Assembly: GCF_900142085.1 (NCBI RefSeq)
Contig: NZ_FQZQ01000003.1
Span: 124,001-188,000 of the forward strand
Direction: 5' to 3'
Source of the DNA: Shimia gijangensis
GTDB taxonomy: Bacteria > Pseudomonadota > Alphaproteobacteria > Rhodobacterales > Rhodobacteraceae
Length of the DNA: 64,000 nucleotides
The notes under the pieces are model-generated. The model was not told the DNA's origin. It made no database searches and was given only the letters and a program-made list of their open reading frames with translations. A program made the position numbers and the translations under genes. Positions 34,425 to 43,955 of the stretch are shown here, piece after piece (within the stretch, counting starts at the first letter, position 1; every line of letters starts with the position of its first letter).

Positions 34425-35759
34425 ATGCAGGTCACCGAGACTCTTAACGAAGGTCTGAAGCGCGGCTACGACATCACCGTAACTGCTGCTGAGCTGGACG
34501 CAAAAGTAAACGAAAAGTTGGTTGAAGCGCAGCCAGAAGTCGAAATGAAGGGCTTTCGCAAAGGCAAAGTTCCGATGCCACTGCTGAAAAAGCAATTTGG
34601 TGAGCGTCTTTTGGGTGAGTCGATGCAAGAAGCTATCGACGGTGCCATGACCGAGCACTTTGAGACAACAGGCGACAAGCCTGCATTCCAGCCAAAAATC
34701 GAAATGAAAAACGGCGAAGAGTGGAAAGAGGGCGACGACGTCAACGTAGAAGTCTCTTACGAAGCTTTGCCAGAAATTCCCGAAGTTGAGCTGAAAGGCA
34801 TCAATCTCGAGAAAATGGTCGTTAAATCAGACGACGCGGCTGTAGAAGAAGCCCTGGCCAACCTCGCTGAAACTGCTCAGGATTTCAAATCGCGCCGCAA
34901 GGGTTCAAAAGCCAAAGATGGCGATCAGGTCGAAATGGACTTTGTCGGCAAGGTTGACGGCGAAGCCTTTGAAGGCGGATCTGCTGAAGATTTCCCGCTG
35001 ACCCTTGGGTCTAACCAATTCATCCCCGGCTTCGAAGAGCAGCTGGTTGGCGTGAAAGCTGGTGAAGAAAAAGACGTGACCGTCACCTTCCCGGAAGAGT
35101 ATCAGGCCGAGCATCTGGCTGGCAAAGAAGCCATCTTTAGCTGCACAATCAAAGACGTGAAAGAGCCTGTCGCGGCTGAAATTACTGATGAGCTGGCGCA
35201 AAAGTTTGGCGCGGAAGACCTCGAAGGTCTGAAAGGTCAAATAAGCGAGCGTCTGGAAGCAGAATACGCCGGTGCTGCGCGCGCTGTTATGAAACGCGCC
35301 CTGCTGGACGAGCTGGACAAACTGGTGAAATTCGAGCTGCCTCCATCGCTGGTCGAAGCCGAAGCCGGTCAGATTGCGCATCAACTGTGGCACGAAGACA
35401 ACCCCGAGGTGGAAGGCCACGACCACCCGGAAATCGAAACCACTGATGAGCACACCACACTGGCAGAGCGTCGCGTACGTCTGGGCCTGTTGTTGGCCGA
35501 ACTGGGTCAGAAGGCCGAGGTTGAAGTGACTGACGCCGAGATGTCCCAGGCGATCATGAACCAAGCCCGCCAGTATCCGGGCCAAGAGCGTGAGTTCTTT
35601 GAATTCGTTCAGCAAAATCAACAGATGCAGCAGCAAATGCGTGCGCCTATCTTTGAAGACAAAGTTGTCGATTATGTCTTTGAACTGGCCACCATCGCAG
35701 ACAAAGAAGTGTCGAAAGATGATCTTCAAAAGGCCATCGAAGCTCTGGACGAAGAATAA
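34425..35759 (+). CDS. tig: Trigger factor
   Basis: 444 residues. Ribosome-bound chaperone and peptidyl-prolyl isomerase that meets nascent chains at the exit tunnel. The N-terminal domain carries the ribosome-docking signature [17 protein letters not shown]. The FKBP-like PPIase domain follows (about 150-240; [20 protein letters not shown], then [18 protein letters not shown]), and the C-terminal domain is helical and ends in a glutamine-rich stretch. [11 protein letters not shown] at 34425 is the family start, although the frame is open 87 bases upstream. Confidence 0.96.
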   Translation: MQVTETLNEGLKRGYDITVTAAELDAKVNEKLVEAQPEVEMKGFRKGKVPMPLLKKQFGERLLGESMQEAIDGAMTEHFETTGDKPAFQPKIEMKNGEEWKEGDDVNVEVSYEALPEIPEVELKGINLEKMVVKSDDAAVEEALANLAETAQDFKSRRKGSKAKDGDQVEMDFVGKVDGEAFEGGSAEDFPLTLGSNQFIPGFEEQLVGVKAGEEKDVTVTFPEEYQAEHLAGKEAIFSCTIKDVKEPVAAEITDELAQKFGAEDLEGLKGQISERLEAEYAGAARAVMKRALLDELDKLVKFELPPSLVEAEAGQIAHQLWHEDNPEVEGHDHPEIETTDEHTTLAERRVRLGLLLAELGQKAEVEVTDAEMSQAIMNQARQYPGQEREFFEFVQQNQQMQQQMRAPIFEDKVVDYVFELATIADKEVSKDDLQKAIEALDEE

Positions 35760-35788
35760 TTCACACTGTTTGATCGCTAATTGATTTA

Positions 35789-35820
35789 ACCCGGAGCCGG
35801 ACAAGGCTCCGGGTTTTTTG
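35789..35820 (+). terminator. Terminator of tig
   Basis: Stem ACCCGGAGCC / GGCTCCGGGT with a 6-base loop, followed by TTTTTTG. A textbook intrinsic terminator. Confidence 0.92.
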
Positions 35821-35911
35821 TTGCGCGTGCCTGAAGTTCTGCAGCAAGTCGACTTTCCTTTGTTGCCACTCCCGAGGCTGTTAGGATTTCAGAAACAGCA
35901 ATGAGGATTTC

Positions 35912-36325
35912 ATGGACTACGTTGGTTTTGACAAAGAGACATTTAGGGCCTTCCGCGATAGTGCCCGCGAAGGGCCAATCCATATGCTGAACCTTGTGCG
36001 GTTGCGCGACAAGGCGCAGTACGAAGATGGACGTGATGTGTCAGGCGCAGAGGCCTATGCCACCTATGGCGGTGAAACTGCACCGATCTTTGACGCGCTT
36101 GGCGGATGTATTGTCTGGCGCGGAAAAATGGAAATGATGCTGATCGGGCCAGACAAAATTTGGGACCTGTGTTTTATCGCCGAGTATCCCAGCGTGCAGG
36201 CCTTTGTGTCGATGATCTCGAATCCGGACTATCGAAAGGCGATGGTGCATCGTCAGGCAGCTGTGCAAGATAGCCGCCTGATCCGGTTAGAACCTCAAGA
36301 CGTTGGCGCCAATTTCGGTGAATGA
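35912..36325 (+). CDS. DUF1330-family protein
   Basis: 137 residues. The dimeric alpha/beta barrel family DUF1330 is suggested by IHMLNLVRLRDKAQY, YATYGGETAPIFDALGG, and the core VQAFVSMISNPDYRKAMVHR. No signal peptide. Members are small cytoplasmic proteins of unknown catalytic role. GAGGA lies upstream of the ATG. It ends 3 bases before the convergent HlyD-type gene. Confidence 0.75.
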   Translation: MDYVGFDKETFRAFRDSAREGPIHMLNLVRLRDKAQYEDGRDVSGAEAYATYGGETAPIFDALGGCIVWRGKMEMMLIGPDKIWDLCFIAEYPSVQAFVSMISNPDYRKAMVHRQAAVQDSRLIRLEPQDVGANFGE

Positions 36326-36328
36326 CTT

Positions 36329-37560
36329 TTAGTGCCCGGTAAATACCAGCATCTGTACGGGGAGCATAAGCGCCTGAAGTCGCAGAATAAACGCGTGCGC
36401 AATACCCACAGCGTCAATACCATGCAAAACCAGACCGTAGCCAAAGCTGGTGTTTTCATCCTCAATCAGATCGTGGTTACTAGTATAGGCGTTCACGATA
36501 CACTTGCTGCCTGACTGTACGTGGTCGGTCCGACCTTTGTAGAGAGGCTCCAGAATGGTGAGGATCGTACCCGGACGCGCGCGATCCTGAATGTCGACCA
36601 GCACGTCTGTGGGGCGGATTTGGCCCGCTGAGATGACGTTCTGCACATCGACCACCACCATCGGGATGATTTTGAGCGGTGCGGAAACACAAGTCATCTC
36701 GGCCAACATGCCCACATGGATAACCTGTCCGGTGAGCTGTCCAAAACCAGCCTGGAAACGATTGCGGTTGTCATCTAGTGGAATAAGAATACCAGCTGGG
36801 CGCAGAATTGGATTCACCACATCACCGACGCGCAGCGCGAACTGCTGAACGCGACCATCGACGCCAGCCACGATGACCAATTTAGCCACTTCTGTGAGGG
36901 CTTGCTCCAAGGCGGCCTCGGCGCTGGCCTTCTGAGCGGGGATCAATACATCGATCTGATTTTGCGTCGCTTCCATTTGCGCTTCGGCGGCTTCAATGCC
37001 TGCCTGACGCTCGTCCATCCGGTTTTCAAGGCGTTCGACTTCGCGGGCAGAAACGGCCGCTGAGTTTTGCTGGAACAACGTGTTTTTGCGGGTGAACTCA
37101 TCTTCGGATTGCTTAAATGATGCCTCCGCACGAGCCAATTGAGCCTCGGACGCCGTCAATTGCGATTTGGCCACCTCAAGGCTTGCATCCACTTCTACAA
37201 TACGGGCGCGGGCGGATGCGACGGCGCTTTTTGGCTCTTGCCGTCCATTTCAAAGATCGGATCACCGGCTTTGACGATTTGGTTATTGTCGACGTAGACC
37301 TTGGACACACGGCCACCGCCTTCGGACAGGATTGTCACAGTTCGAAAGGCCGACAAGACGTTGGTCGTTGAAGGATGGTAGTAAAAGATGGCGGTGATCA
37401 ATGTGATCGTCAGAATAAGGCAGGTCGTGATGCCCCAGCGCAATTCAAACCAGATGGTATAGGGGTTCAGTTCAACGCCCCAGCGTTTGCCTTGACGATA
37501 TCTACGATACAGATAGTCGGGCAGTAGTGTGAACATCGAGCACAGCAGAAATTCCAGCAT
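36329..37560 (-). pseudogene. HlyD/EmrA-type membrane fusion protein, frameshifted
   Basis: Two consecutive frames make one protein of about 408 residues. The 5' part (from 37560) starts MLEFLLCSMFTLLPDYLYRRYR, has one membrane span and the lipoyl-like segment GGRVSKVYVDNNQIVKAGDPIFEM. The rest continues in another frame with coiled-coil hairpin helices (MDASLEVAKSQLTASEAQL), a second lipoyl half (VAGVDGRVQQFALRVGDVV) and a beta-barrel. The break lies at the run of five T at 37228-37232; one extra base there restores a continuous coding sequence. Such adaptors bridge an inner-membrane exporter to an outer channel. It may be a pseudogene, a sequencing error or a slip site. Confidence 0.75.
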
Positions 37561-37563
37561 GGT

Positions 37564-37926
37564 TTATGGCCCGTCTTTCTGATCTGTCGCACGTTCCAAA
37601 GAATTCGCGATACTTTTCAAAGGCGTAAGGTAGTCCGGCAATTTGACAGCTGCCAACAATAACGCCAAAACCCACAGAGCGTTGTTATGAGTGACCAACG
37701 CCAGCAGGGCCAGGATCGACACCAGTTGAAGTTGCCCGCTGCCATGCGCCAGTTTCTCCGGCAATGAGTGCAGACGGAAGTAGATTGTTCCTCCGGCCAA
37801 CAGGATAAGAACCAAAGTGATGCCCACAAAAATCATAAAGGGGTCACTTCCAGTGCTGTCTGGCAAGAATCCGGGGATATGATGTGGGGCTGCAGGGTGC
37901 AGTAAAGCTGAGGTCGTATCGGACAT
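37564..37926 (-). CDS. Small membrane protein encoded with the HlyD-type adaptor
   Basis: 120 residues. A polar N-terminus (SDTTSALLHPAAPHHIPGF) is followed by three hydrophobic segments (MIFVGITLVLILLAGG, QLVSILALLALVTH, ALWVLALLLAAVKL) and a charged C-terminus. It ends 3 bases before the adaptor gene, so the two are probably translated together. A start at ATG 37941 is also possible. No function known to me; likely a partner of the adaptor. Confidence 0.6.
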   Translation of the reverse strand: MSDTTSALLHPAAPHHIPGFLPDSTGSDPFMIFVGITLVLILLAGGTIYFRLHSLPEKLAHGSGQLQLVSILALLALVTHNNALWVLALLLAAVKLPDYLTPLKSIANSLERATDQKDGP

Positions 37927-38011
37927 CTTTTGGCCTGTCATTGTAGTGAGAGGCCAGCGCGGCCACTCCTCAGAAACTACCGGATCTGAATGATAAAACA
38001 ACAGGTTGCTG

Positions 38012-38044
38012 CACAAAAGAAAACCGGCGCCAGTAGGCGCCGGT
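38012..38044 (-). terminator. Terminator of rpsF-rpsR-rplI
   Basis: Perfect stem ACCGGCGCC (38023-38031) / GGCGCCGGT (38036-38044) with an AGTA loop. On the minus strand it is followed by TTTTCTTTTG. Confidence 0.85.
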
Positions 38045-38073
38045 CTAAATGCTTGCGTAAAAGAGAGTCAGGC

Positions 38074-38703
38074 TTAGGCCTTGGGCTCTTCTTCTTCGGC
38101 AGGTGCGTCTGCTTCAACAGCTTCGGCCAGATCGTCGTCGTCCGATGCGGCGGCGCCAATATCGTCAAACAACTCTGCAATTTCGAATTCTGCTTCTGCT
38201 TCCGCTTCGGCAGCCAGTTCCTGGATCGATTTGCCCGAGGCTTGCAGTTCGGCTTCTTCTTCCGAGCGGGCAACGTTCAACTGAATGGTCACATCGACTT
38301 CTGGGTGCAGCAGGACGTGAACGTCGTGCAGACCAAGGTCTTTGATCGGGCGTGCCAGAACGATTTGTTTTTTGTCGACTGTAAAGCCTTCAGCAGTTGC
38401 AGCTTCGGCAGCGTCACGTGGTGTAACCGAGCCATACAGCGCGCCGGCGTCCGATGCAGAGCGAATCACGATGAACTGCTGGCCAGCCAGCTTTTCACCA
38501 GCCGCTTCGGCTTCGGCTTTGGTTTCCAGGTTGTGCGCTTCCAGCTGAGCTTTGCGGCTTTCAAAGGATGCCACATTGGCAGCCGATGCAGTCAAAGCTT
38601 TGCCTTGCGGCAGCAGGAAGTTGCGGGCGTAACCCGATTTGACGTCAACAACATCGCCCATTTGGCCGAGCTTTGCGACGCGTTCGAGAAGGATAACTTG
38701 CAT
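38074..38703 (-). CDS. rplI: 50S ribosomal protein L9
   Basis: 209 residues. The N-terminal domain ([36 protein letters not shown]) is the L9 signature. The C-terminal RNA-binding domain contains [12 protein letters not shown]. An acidic, alanine-rich extension of about 50 residues (after [20 protein letters not shown]) makes it longer than the approximately 150 residues of enterobacterial L9, as is usual in Rhodobacteraceae. It is the last gene of the rpsF-rpsR-rplI operon. Confidence 0.96.
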   Translation of the reverse strand: MQVILLERVAKLGQMGDVVDVKSGYARNFLLPQGKALTASAANVASFESRKAQLEAHNLETKAEAEAAGEKLAGQQFIVIRSASDAGALYGSVTPRDAAEAATAEGFTVDKKQIVLARPIKDLGLHDVHVLLHPEVDVTIQLNVARSEEEAELQASGKSIQELAAEAEAEAEFEIAELFDDIGAAASDDDDLAEAVEADAPAEEEEPKA

Positions 38704-38715
38704 GTCAGGTTCTCC

Positions 38716-38943
38716 TTACTTCACAGCATAGGGCAGCAGGGCGAGGAAGCGTGCGCGTTTGATGGCGCGGGCCAGCTCGCGTTGCTTCTTGGCCGATACG
38801 GCGGTGATACGCGAAGGTACAATCTTGCCACGCTCAGAGATGTAGCGTTGCAGAAGCTTCGTGTCTTTGTAGTCGATCGCAGGTGCGTTGTCGCCCGAGA
38901 AGGGGCAGACTTTACGACGGCGGAAAAATGGTTTTGCAGCCAT
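38716..38943 (-). CDS. rpsR: 30S ribosomal protein S18
   Basis: 75 residues. Signature [24 protein letters not shown], followed by the basic [18 protein letters not shown]. It binds next to S6 in the small subunit platform. It is 12 bases ahead of rplI and 27 bases behind rpsF. Confidence 0.97.
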   Translation of the reverse strand: MAAKPFFRRRKVCPFSGDNAPAIDYKDTKLLQRYISERGKIVPSRITAVSAKKQRELARAIKRARFLALLPYAVK

Positions 38944-38970
38944 AACTTAGTGTCCTTTCTTCAAGCTAAA

Positions 38971-39324
38971 TCAGCGGCGCTCGCGACGGTTGTCGCGTTC
39001 GTCACGTTTTTGCATTTGGATCGAAGGGCCTTCTTTGTGCTCGTCGACTTTGATGGTCAGAACACGCATCACATCGTCATGCAGGCGCATCAGGCGTTCC
39101 ATTTCCTGTACAGCAGGTGCCGGGGCATCAGTGCGCAGGAAGGCATAGTGGCCTTTACGGTTCTTGTTGATTTTATAGGCCATCGTTTTGACGCCCCAAT
39201 ACTCGCTGAGCAAGACGGAACCGCCATTGTCAGCAAGAACGGTGCCAAAATGTTCGATAAGGCTTTCAGCTTGCGTGTTGGACAGGTCCTGACGCGAGAT
39301 GAATACATGCTCATACAAAGGCAT
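38971..39324 (-). CDS. rpsF: 30S ribosomal protein S6
   Basis: 117 residues from ATG 39324, preceded by GGAGTACGC; the long upstream open frame has no S6 similarity. Signature MPLYEHVFISRQDLS and YWGVKTMAYKINKNRKGHY are clear. The tail is rich in Arg, Glu and Asp (MQKRDERDNRRERR). First gene of the ribosomal operon, with a promoter about 110 bases upstream. Confidence 0.96.
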   Translation of the reverse strand: MPLYEHVFISRQDLSNTQAESLIEHFGTVLADNGGSVLLSEYWGVKTMAYKINKNRKGHYAFLRTDAPAPAVQEMERLMRLHDDVMRVLTIKVDEHKEGPSIQMQKRDERDNRRERR

Positions 39325-39432
39325 GCGTACTCCATTCATTTTCAGGCGCATTTCAAAGAGCAGGGCATTCAGACCTTTTGCGCCCCACCCACGAGAGACT
39401 GCGCGGTTCAGATATTTGCAAAAGGATGGCGC

Positions 39433-39460
39433 TGTATAGCCGAACTGAACCGGGTTGCAA
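39433..39460 (-). promoter_or_regulatory. Promoter of rpsF operon
   Basis: On the minus strand TTGCAA (39455-39460), 16 bases, TATACA (39433-39438). Good match to a sigma-70 promoter, in the 263-base divergent gap. Confidence 0.6.
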
Positions 39461-39587
39461 GCCCTTGTTACAGGGTTTTTGCAGGGGCTTTCAGGGCCAA
39501 CCATCCTATTTCCCAACTGCTGCCCAAATCTCGCCCAAGTTCGACCCGATGATTTAACGAAACAAAGAATAGTCAGGAGAAAAGACC

Positions 39588-40082
39588 ATGGCGGTCGCAA
39601 CACAGTCTTTGTCGATTTCTGCAGATCGCACTGCGCATGGATTTGCCAAGGGACATTCGGTTCCTGTTAAGGCGGCTTCGGTCTTGTTTGGCTTTGCCTT
39701 TATTTGGGCAGGAGCCGGCATTTGGCTGGTTCCGGGAATGGGGCTTGAGCCATCGGTTCTTCTGACAAAGATGTTTCTCTCTGTGATGATGGTGACAGCT
39801 GGTGTCGGCATGACCCAGATCGCGACTGAGAAACCCCGCAGTGAATTGCACTTTGATGCCAGCCATCGCCAGGTTCATCTTGTTGAAAGCCTGCCGCGTG
39901 GCCGAAGCCATGTTGTTAAATCCTTGAACTACGAAGATATCGCCCGCGTCAGCGTTACGGATTCTGAATTGGTAATGCTTAACGACCAAAGCAAGATTCT
40001 CGTGGAATTGCCTTTGGATGGTGCCCATGCACGTTTGGACGCGATCGCCCAGTTGCGCAGCCAGTCGCTTTACGCGGCCTGA
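39588..40082 (+). CDS. Small membrane protein of unknown function
   Basis: 164 residues. Two hydrophobic segments (about residues 30-50 and 60-77) precede a soluble C-terminal part (about 85-160) with the pattern LHFDASHRQVHLVESLPRGR, as in membrane-anchored PH-like beta domains. AGGAGAA upstream of the ATG is strong. Divergent from rpsF. No specific family recognised. Confidence 0.65.
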   Translation: MAVATQSLSISADRTAHGFAKGHSVPVKAASVLFGFAFIWAGAGIWLVPGMGLEPSVLLTKMFLSVMMVTAGVGMTQIATEKPRSELHFDASHRQVHLVESLPRGRSHVVKSLNYEDIARVSVTDSELVMLNDQSKILVELPLDGAHARLDAIAQLRSQSLYAA

Positions 40083-40241
40083 AACGCTTTTTGGAATAAC
40101 CCGTAATATTGATTGAACGGTCACGCAAATGTGACTGTTCATATTCTCACACCGCTTGTTGAATACTGGTGACTTGAGGCTGTCGTTGCCTTTGCCTCTA
40201 TTGAATTCATGTTAATTTGTGAACTCAATGGAGTATGTCTC

Positions 40242-40814
40242 ATGAAAACCCCTCTGATTGCTGCTGGTCTGATTTTAGCGGCAAGCTTTGTTACCGCTGA
40301 ACCTCAAAAGTATGTATTGGACCCAAGCCACAGCCAAATTGTGTTCTCTTACCAGCACCTTGGATATTCCAGCAACTGGGGGATGTTCTCGGGGTTTGAA
40401 GGTGAGATTATGTTTGACCAAGAGGACCCCGGCGCATCGTCTGTCAGCGTCTCAATGCCTGTGATGTCGATGATCACTGGGTGGGAGCCACGCTCGCAAC
40501 ATTTCATGTCGCCAGATTTCTTTGGTGCGACCGAAGCTGATCTGGTCACGTTCACCTCGACCGGAATCGAGGTTACCGGGGATCAAACCGCGAAAATCGC
40601 TGGCGATCTGTCGATGAATGGGCAAACAATGTCGGTGGTTCTGGATGCGGTTTTGAATAAAGCTGGCGCGCACCCGATGGCGGGTAAAGACTGGCTGGGT
40701 TTCAGCGCAACAACCACCTTGCTGCGCAGTGATTACGGTGTTGGAAAGTTCGCGCCGTACACCAGTGATGAAGTTCCGGTGATGATCTCAATCGAGGCAA
40801 TGAAAGCCGAATAA
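40242..40814 (+). CDS. YceI-family periplasmic protein
   Basis: 190 residues with a signal peptide ending SFVTAE. The mature part is a YceI lipocalin-like barrel: YVLDPSHSQIVFSYQHLGYSS at the start, then FMSPDFFGATEADLVTFTST and GDLSMNGQTMSVVLDAVLNK. YceI proteins bind polyisoprenoid lipids in the periplasm. Start at 40242 with GGAGTATG upstream. It converges on a second YceI domain fused to cytochrome b561, with one terminator between them. Confidence 0.85.
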   Translation: MKTPLIAAGLILAASFVTAEPQKYVLDPSHSQIVFSYQHLGYSSNWGMFSGFEGEIMFDQEDPGASSVSVSMPVMSMITGWEPRSQHFMSPDFFGATEADLVTFTSTGIEVTGDQTAKIAGDLSMNGQTMSVVLDAVLNKAGAHPMAGKDWLGFSATTTLLRSDYGVGKFAPYTSDEVPVMISIEAMKAE

Positions 40815-40835
40815 GACGACGACACCAAGAATCGA

Positions 40836-40873
40836 CAAAGCCGCCGGAAGAACTCTGGCGGCTTTGTTGTTTT
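40836..40873 (+). terminator. Terminator between the two YceI genes
   Basis: Stem CAAAGCCGCC (40836-40845) / GGCGGCTTTG (40857-40866), 11-base loop, then TTGTTTTTG. It serves the plus-strand yceI and may work in both directions. Confidence 0.8.
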
Positions 40874-40889
40874 TGAAAATCTATCCGGA

Positions 40890-42110
40890 TCAGGGTGCGC
40901 GTGAAGCCGTCAAGGATACGATCACTTTAACGGAAAAAGCCAATGAGCTTTCGTCAGCCATAGATGTGCCGATACCAAAATCCCGCCGATCCAATATCGT
41001 TTCACCAGACATTGTTGCGGTGTTGTCTTCTATGGCCAAAGTAAAGGGCAGGCTGAGCGGAACTGTGACGCCTTTTAGAGTAAGCGCGCCATTTGCGAGA
41101 TATCCAACATCCGAAGCCAAAATATCCGCTTGAAAAGTGGCGGTTGAATGAACCGCACTGTCCAGGAAATCTGCCTCGAGAGCCTGTTCAGTGACTGACC
41201 CCAACGCCAGGGACGATATGGCGACTTGAGTTTTGACCGTTCCGTGCTTGCCGCCCACAGCGACCTCGTCAAAAACGATTGCGCTGGACCATTCGGCGAA
41301 CCGGCCTTCGACATCTGATCCAAACTGATGCACAGAAATCGTCAAGGTGCCTTCCTGAACTTGCCAGTTTGAGGGCGCGGATGTGGTGGCAAGCGGGGCC
41401 TGTGAGTGGCCATCTTCTGAGTGGTTCTGGGCGGACGTGGAAAACACACCCGCGCTTGTACCAACCACCAGGACCAACCCCCAAATTGCCAGAGCAGCCA
41501 GAAGGGGGGCAGGGCTGGAACGCTCATCTTCCGGAGTGGGCGCAGAGTTCCGCATAGGCAACATCCGTTGGAGCGTCTGGTCCCGGTCGATGACCAGATG
41601 TTTCAGTGCGCCAGCCACATGCGCCAAGATGGATCCGGCAAGCGTCAGCATAAACAATAAGTGCAGGGTCGACGTCGTTTCGGCCAATGTCTCGGATTTG
41701 GGCACGAATGGCAGCGATTGACCAAAAGGCCAAAGGATGGGCGCAAAGCCGGTGGTTGCTGCGTGGTGTATCCAGCCGGTAAGTGGCACCAGAACCATCG
41801 ATCCATAAAGCAGCCAGTGCACTGTATGCGCGGCGGTGGCCTCGATTTGGTGCCTGCTGTTCAGCAAACCGGGGCGTGTTTGGCCCAAAGACCAGAAAAT
41901 CCGCAAAAGGGCTGTGAAAATCGCGGCCACACCTACGGTTTTATGCAAAGAGAACAGCCACGCCTTGTGCGCCACTTCTGCGCCATCGGTGAAGGGAGCG
42001 TTATGGGCCAAGAACCCCAGCGGCAAAGCCGTCAGAATCAAAAGGGCTGTAAGCCAGTGAAATGCTTTGGTCAGGCTACCGTATTGGCTTGATGTATTCA
42101 CCAAAGGCAT
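40890..42110 (-). CDS. Cytochrome b561 - YceI fusion protein
   Basis: 406 residues. The N-terminal part (about 1-185) is a four-helix di-haem cytochrome b561 domain with paired histidines (AFHWLTALL, SLHKTVGVAAIF, LHLLFML and AHVAGALKHL). After a cytoplasmic/linker region and another membrane span (LLAALAIWGLVLVVGTSAGV) a YceI domain follows to the C-terminus (LTISVHQFGSDVEGRF, FLDSAVHSTATFQAD, ILDRRDFGIGTSM). This suggests electron transfer near a lipid-soluble ligand, possibly quinone. Start at 42110, supported by GGAG upstream; the frame is open further up. Confidence 0.88.
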   Translation of the reverse strand: MPLVNTSSQYGSLTKAFHWLTALLILTALPLGFLAHNAPFTDGAEVAHKAWLFSLHKTVGVAAIFTALLRIFWSLGQTRPGLLNSRHQIEATAAHTVHWLLYGSMVLVPLTGWIHHAATTGFAPILWPFGQSLPFVPKSETLAETTSTLHLLFMLTLAGSILAHVAGALKHLVIDRDQTLQRMLPMRNSAPTPEDERSSPAPLLAALAIWGLVLVVGTSAGVFSTSAQNHSEDGHSQAPLATTSAPSNWQVQEGTLTISVHQFGSDVEGRFAEWSSAIVFDEVAVGGKHGTVKTQVAISSLALGSVTEQALEADFLDSAVHSTATFQADILASDVGYLANGALTLKGVTVPLSLPFTLAIEDNTATMSGETILDRRDFGIGTSMADESSLAFSVKVIVSLTASRAP

Positions 42111-42210
42111 AAATCTACTCCGTAGAATTGTTTTTTTAGAGATAGGGCACCTGACGGCCTTCGGAAATGCAATTTTACGCACAGAGCCCGTGCAAGGGCG
42201 CGCAAGGCCG

Positions 42211-42239
42211 TTGCGCCGATGGGCACGGCGCGGTATTCC
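42211..42239 (+). promoter_or_regulatory. Promoter of fabD
   Basis: TTGCGC (42211-42216), 17 bases, TATTCC (42234-42239), 31 bases before the fabD start. Confidence 0.5.
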
Positions 42240-42269
42240 AAATGAAACGAAAAGAATATGGGGAACAGC

Positions 42270-43208
42270 ATGAGCCGAGCATTCGTATTTCCAGGACAAG
42301 GCGCGCAAACTATTGGTATGGGCAAGGCCCTGGCAGACGCCTATCCCGAAGCCAAAGCGGTATTTGACGAGGTCGATGAGGCGCTTGGCGAAAGCCTGAG
42401 CGCGTTGATCTGGGAGGGCGATCAGGACACGCTAACGCTCACTCAGAATGCACAACCGGCGTTGATGGCGACTTCTTTGGCGGCGATGCGCGCCCTTGAG
42501 GCCGAAGGCGTGTCCATGGATGCCGCAGCTTATGTTGCAGGGCACTCTTTAGGAGAATATTCCGCCTTGGCCGCGGCCGGAACTTTGAGCATCGCGGATA
42601 CAGCGCGGCTGTTGCGGACGCGGGGTCAGGCCATGCAAGCCGCGGTGCCGGTTGGCGTTGGAGCCATGGCCGCCCTTTTGGGGCTGGATTTTGCAACCGC
42701 ACGCGATGTGGCGTCCGCTGCTGCTGAAGGCGATGTCTGTCAGGCTGCGAATGACAATGATCCGGGGCAGGTTGTGGTGTCCGGCCACAAATCTGCGGTG
42801 GAACGCGCGGTTTTGCTGGCCAAGGAACAAGGGGCAAAACGCGCCGTTCTTTTGCCTGTCAGCGCTCCGTTCCATTGCGCGCTTATGCAACCCGCAGCCG
42901 AAGCCATGGCCGAAGCATTGAGCCATGTGCCAATGAATGCTCCGTCGGTACCAGTTGTGGCCAACGTGATTGCCGAAGCTGTGAGTGATCCAACCGTGAT
43001 CCGCTCCCTTTTGGTGGATCAGGTGACGGGGTCCGTGCGGTGGCGCGAATCGGTTAGCTGGATGGCCGAGCAGGGTGTCACTGAGATGTGGGAAATCGGC
43101 GCCGGCAAAGCCTTGTCTGGCATGGTGCGCCGCATTGATCGGTCGATTGCCTGCAAAGCTGTGGGTACACCGGAAGACGTAAAAGCAGCGGCGAAAAGCC
43201 TGAGCTAA
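42270..43208 (+). CDS. fabD: Malonyl-CoA:ACP transacylase
   Basis: 312 residues. It loads malonate from CoA onto acyl carrier protein, the entry step of type II fatty acid synthesis. N-terminal FVFPGQGAQTIGMG and the nucleophile Ser93 in AGHSLGEYSAL identify it, and SAPFHCALM carries the catalytic His. The start at MSRAF has GGGGAAC upstream. It is 9 bases ahead of fabG. Confidence 0.97.
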   Translation: MSRAFVFPGQGAQTIGMGKALADAYPEAKAVFDEVDEALGESLSALIWEGDQDTLTLTQNAQPALMATSLAAMRALEAEGVSMDAAAYVAGHSLGEYSALAAAGTLSIADTARLLRTRGQAMQAAVPVGVGAMAALLGLDFATARDVASAAAEGDVCQAANDNDPGQVVVSGHKSAVERAVLLAKEQGAKRAVLLPVSAPFHCALMQPAAEAMAEALSHVPMNAPSVPVVANVIAEAVSDPTVIRSLLVDQVTGSVRWRESVSWMAEQGVTEMWEIGAGKALSGMVRRIDRSIACKAVGTPEDVKAAAKSLS

Positions 43209-43217
43209 GGAGCAGAT

Positions 43218-43955
43218 ATGTTTGATTTGACTGGAAAATGCGCGCTGGTAACTGGCGCGTCGGGCGGCATTGGCGGAGAGATTGCCAAAGCGTTGCATGC
43301 AGCAGGCGCAACCGTGGGGCTGTCTGGCACCCGTGTTGAGCCGCTTGAGGCTTTGGCCACTGAATTGGGCGATCGCGCGCATGTATTGCCCTGCAACCTG
43401 AGTGACCCCGAAGCCGTGGATGCTTTGCCGAAGCAGGCTGCCGAAGCCATGGGCAGCGTGGATATCCTGGTGAACAATGCGGGTATCACACGCGATCAGA
43501 TTTTCATGCGCATGTCGGATGACGAATGGCAAAGTGTACTGGACGTCAACCTGACCTCGACCATGCGACTGTGCCGGGGTGTGATGCGCCCCATGATGAA
43601 GGCGCGCTGGGGGCGGATCATCAATATTTCTTCTATCGTTGGGGCCACGGGCAATCCCGGGCAAGCCAACTACGCAGCCTCCAAAGCCGGTATGGTCGGG
43701 CTGACCAAATCCATGGCCTATGAGGTCGCAAGCCGTGGCATCACAGCTAACGCGGTTGCACCGGGCTTTATCGCGACGGCCATGACTGACAAGCTGACCG
43801 ATGATCAAAAAGGTAAGATCAACGCGCAGATTCCAGCGGCACGTATGGGCGCACCCGAAGAAATCGCCGCTGCGGTTCTGTATCTGGCCAGCCCTGAAGC
43901 AGCTTATGTGACAGGAACCACCTTGCATGTGAACGGTGGTATGGCCATGCTGTAG
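43218..43955 (+). CDS. fabG: 3-oxoacyl-ACP reductase
   Basis: 245 residues, short-chain dehydrogenase. It reduces 3-oxoacyl-ACP with NADPH. Cofactor motif TGASGGIGGEIA, NNAGITRDQIFMRM, and the catalytic ISS...YAASKAGMVGLTKS are all present. AAGGAG lies 6 bases upstream. It belongs to the fabD-fabG unit. Confidence 0.97.
   Translation: MFDLTGKCALVTGASGGIGGEIAKALHAAGATVGLSGTRVEPLEALATELGDRAHVLPCNLSDPEAVDALPKQAAEAMGSVDILVNNAGITRDQIFMRMSDDEWQSVLDVNLTSTMRLCRGVMRPMMKARWGRIINISSIVGATGNPGQANYAASKAGMVGLTKSMAYEVASRGITANAVAPGFIATAMTDKLTDDQKGKINAQIPAARMGAPEEIAAAVLYLASPEAAYVTGTTLHVNGGMAML

Noticed and set aside
37990-39552. Long plus-strand open frame of about 520 codons opposite the ribosomal protein operon
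   Set aside because: It is the antisense shadow of rplI, rpsR and rpsF, all certain genes on the other strand. Its translation is rich in Cys, Phe and Arg and lacks family features.
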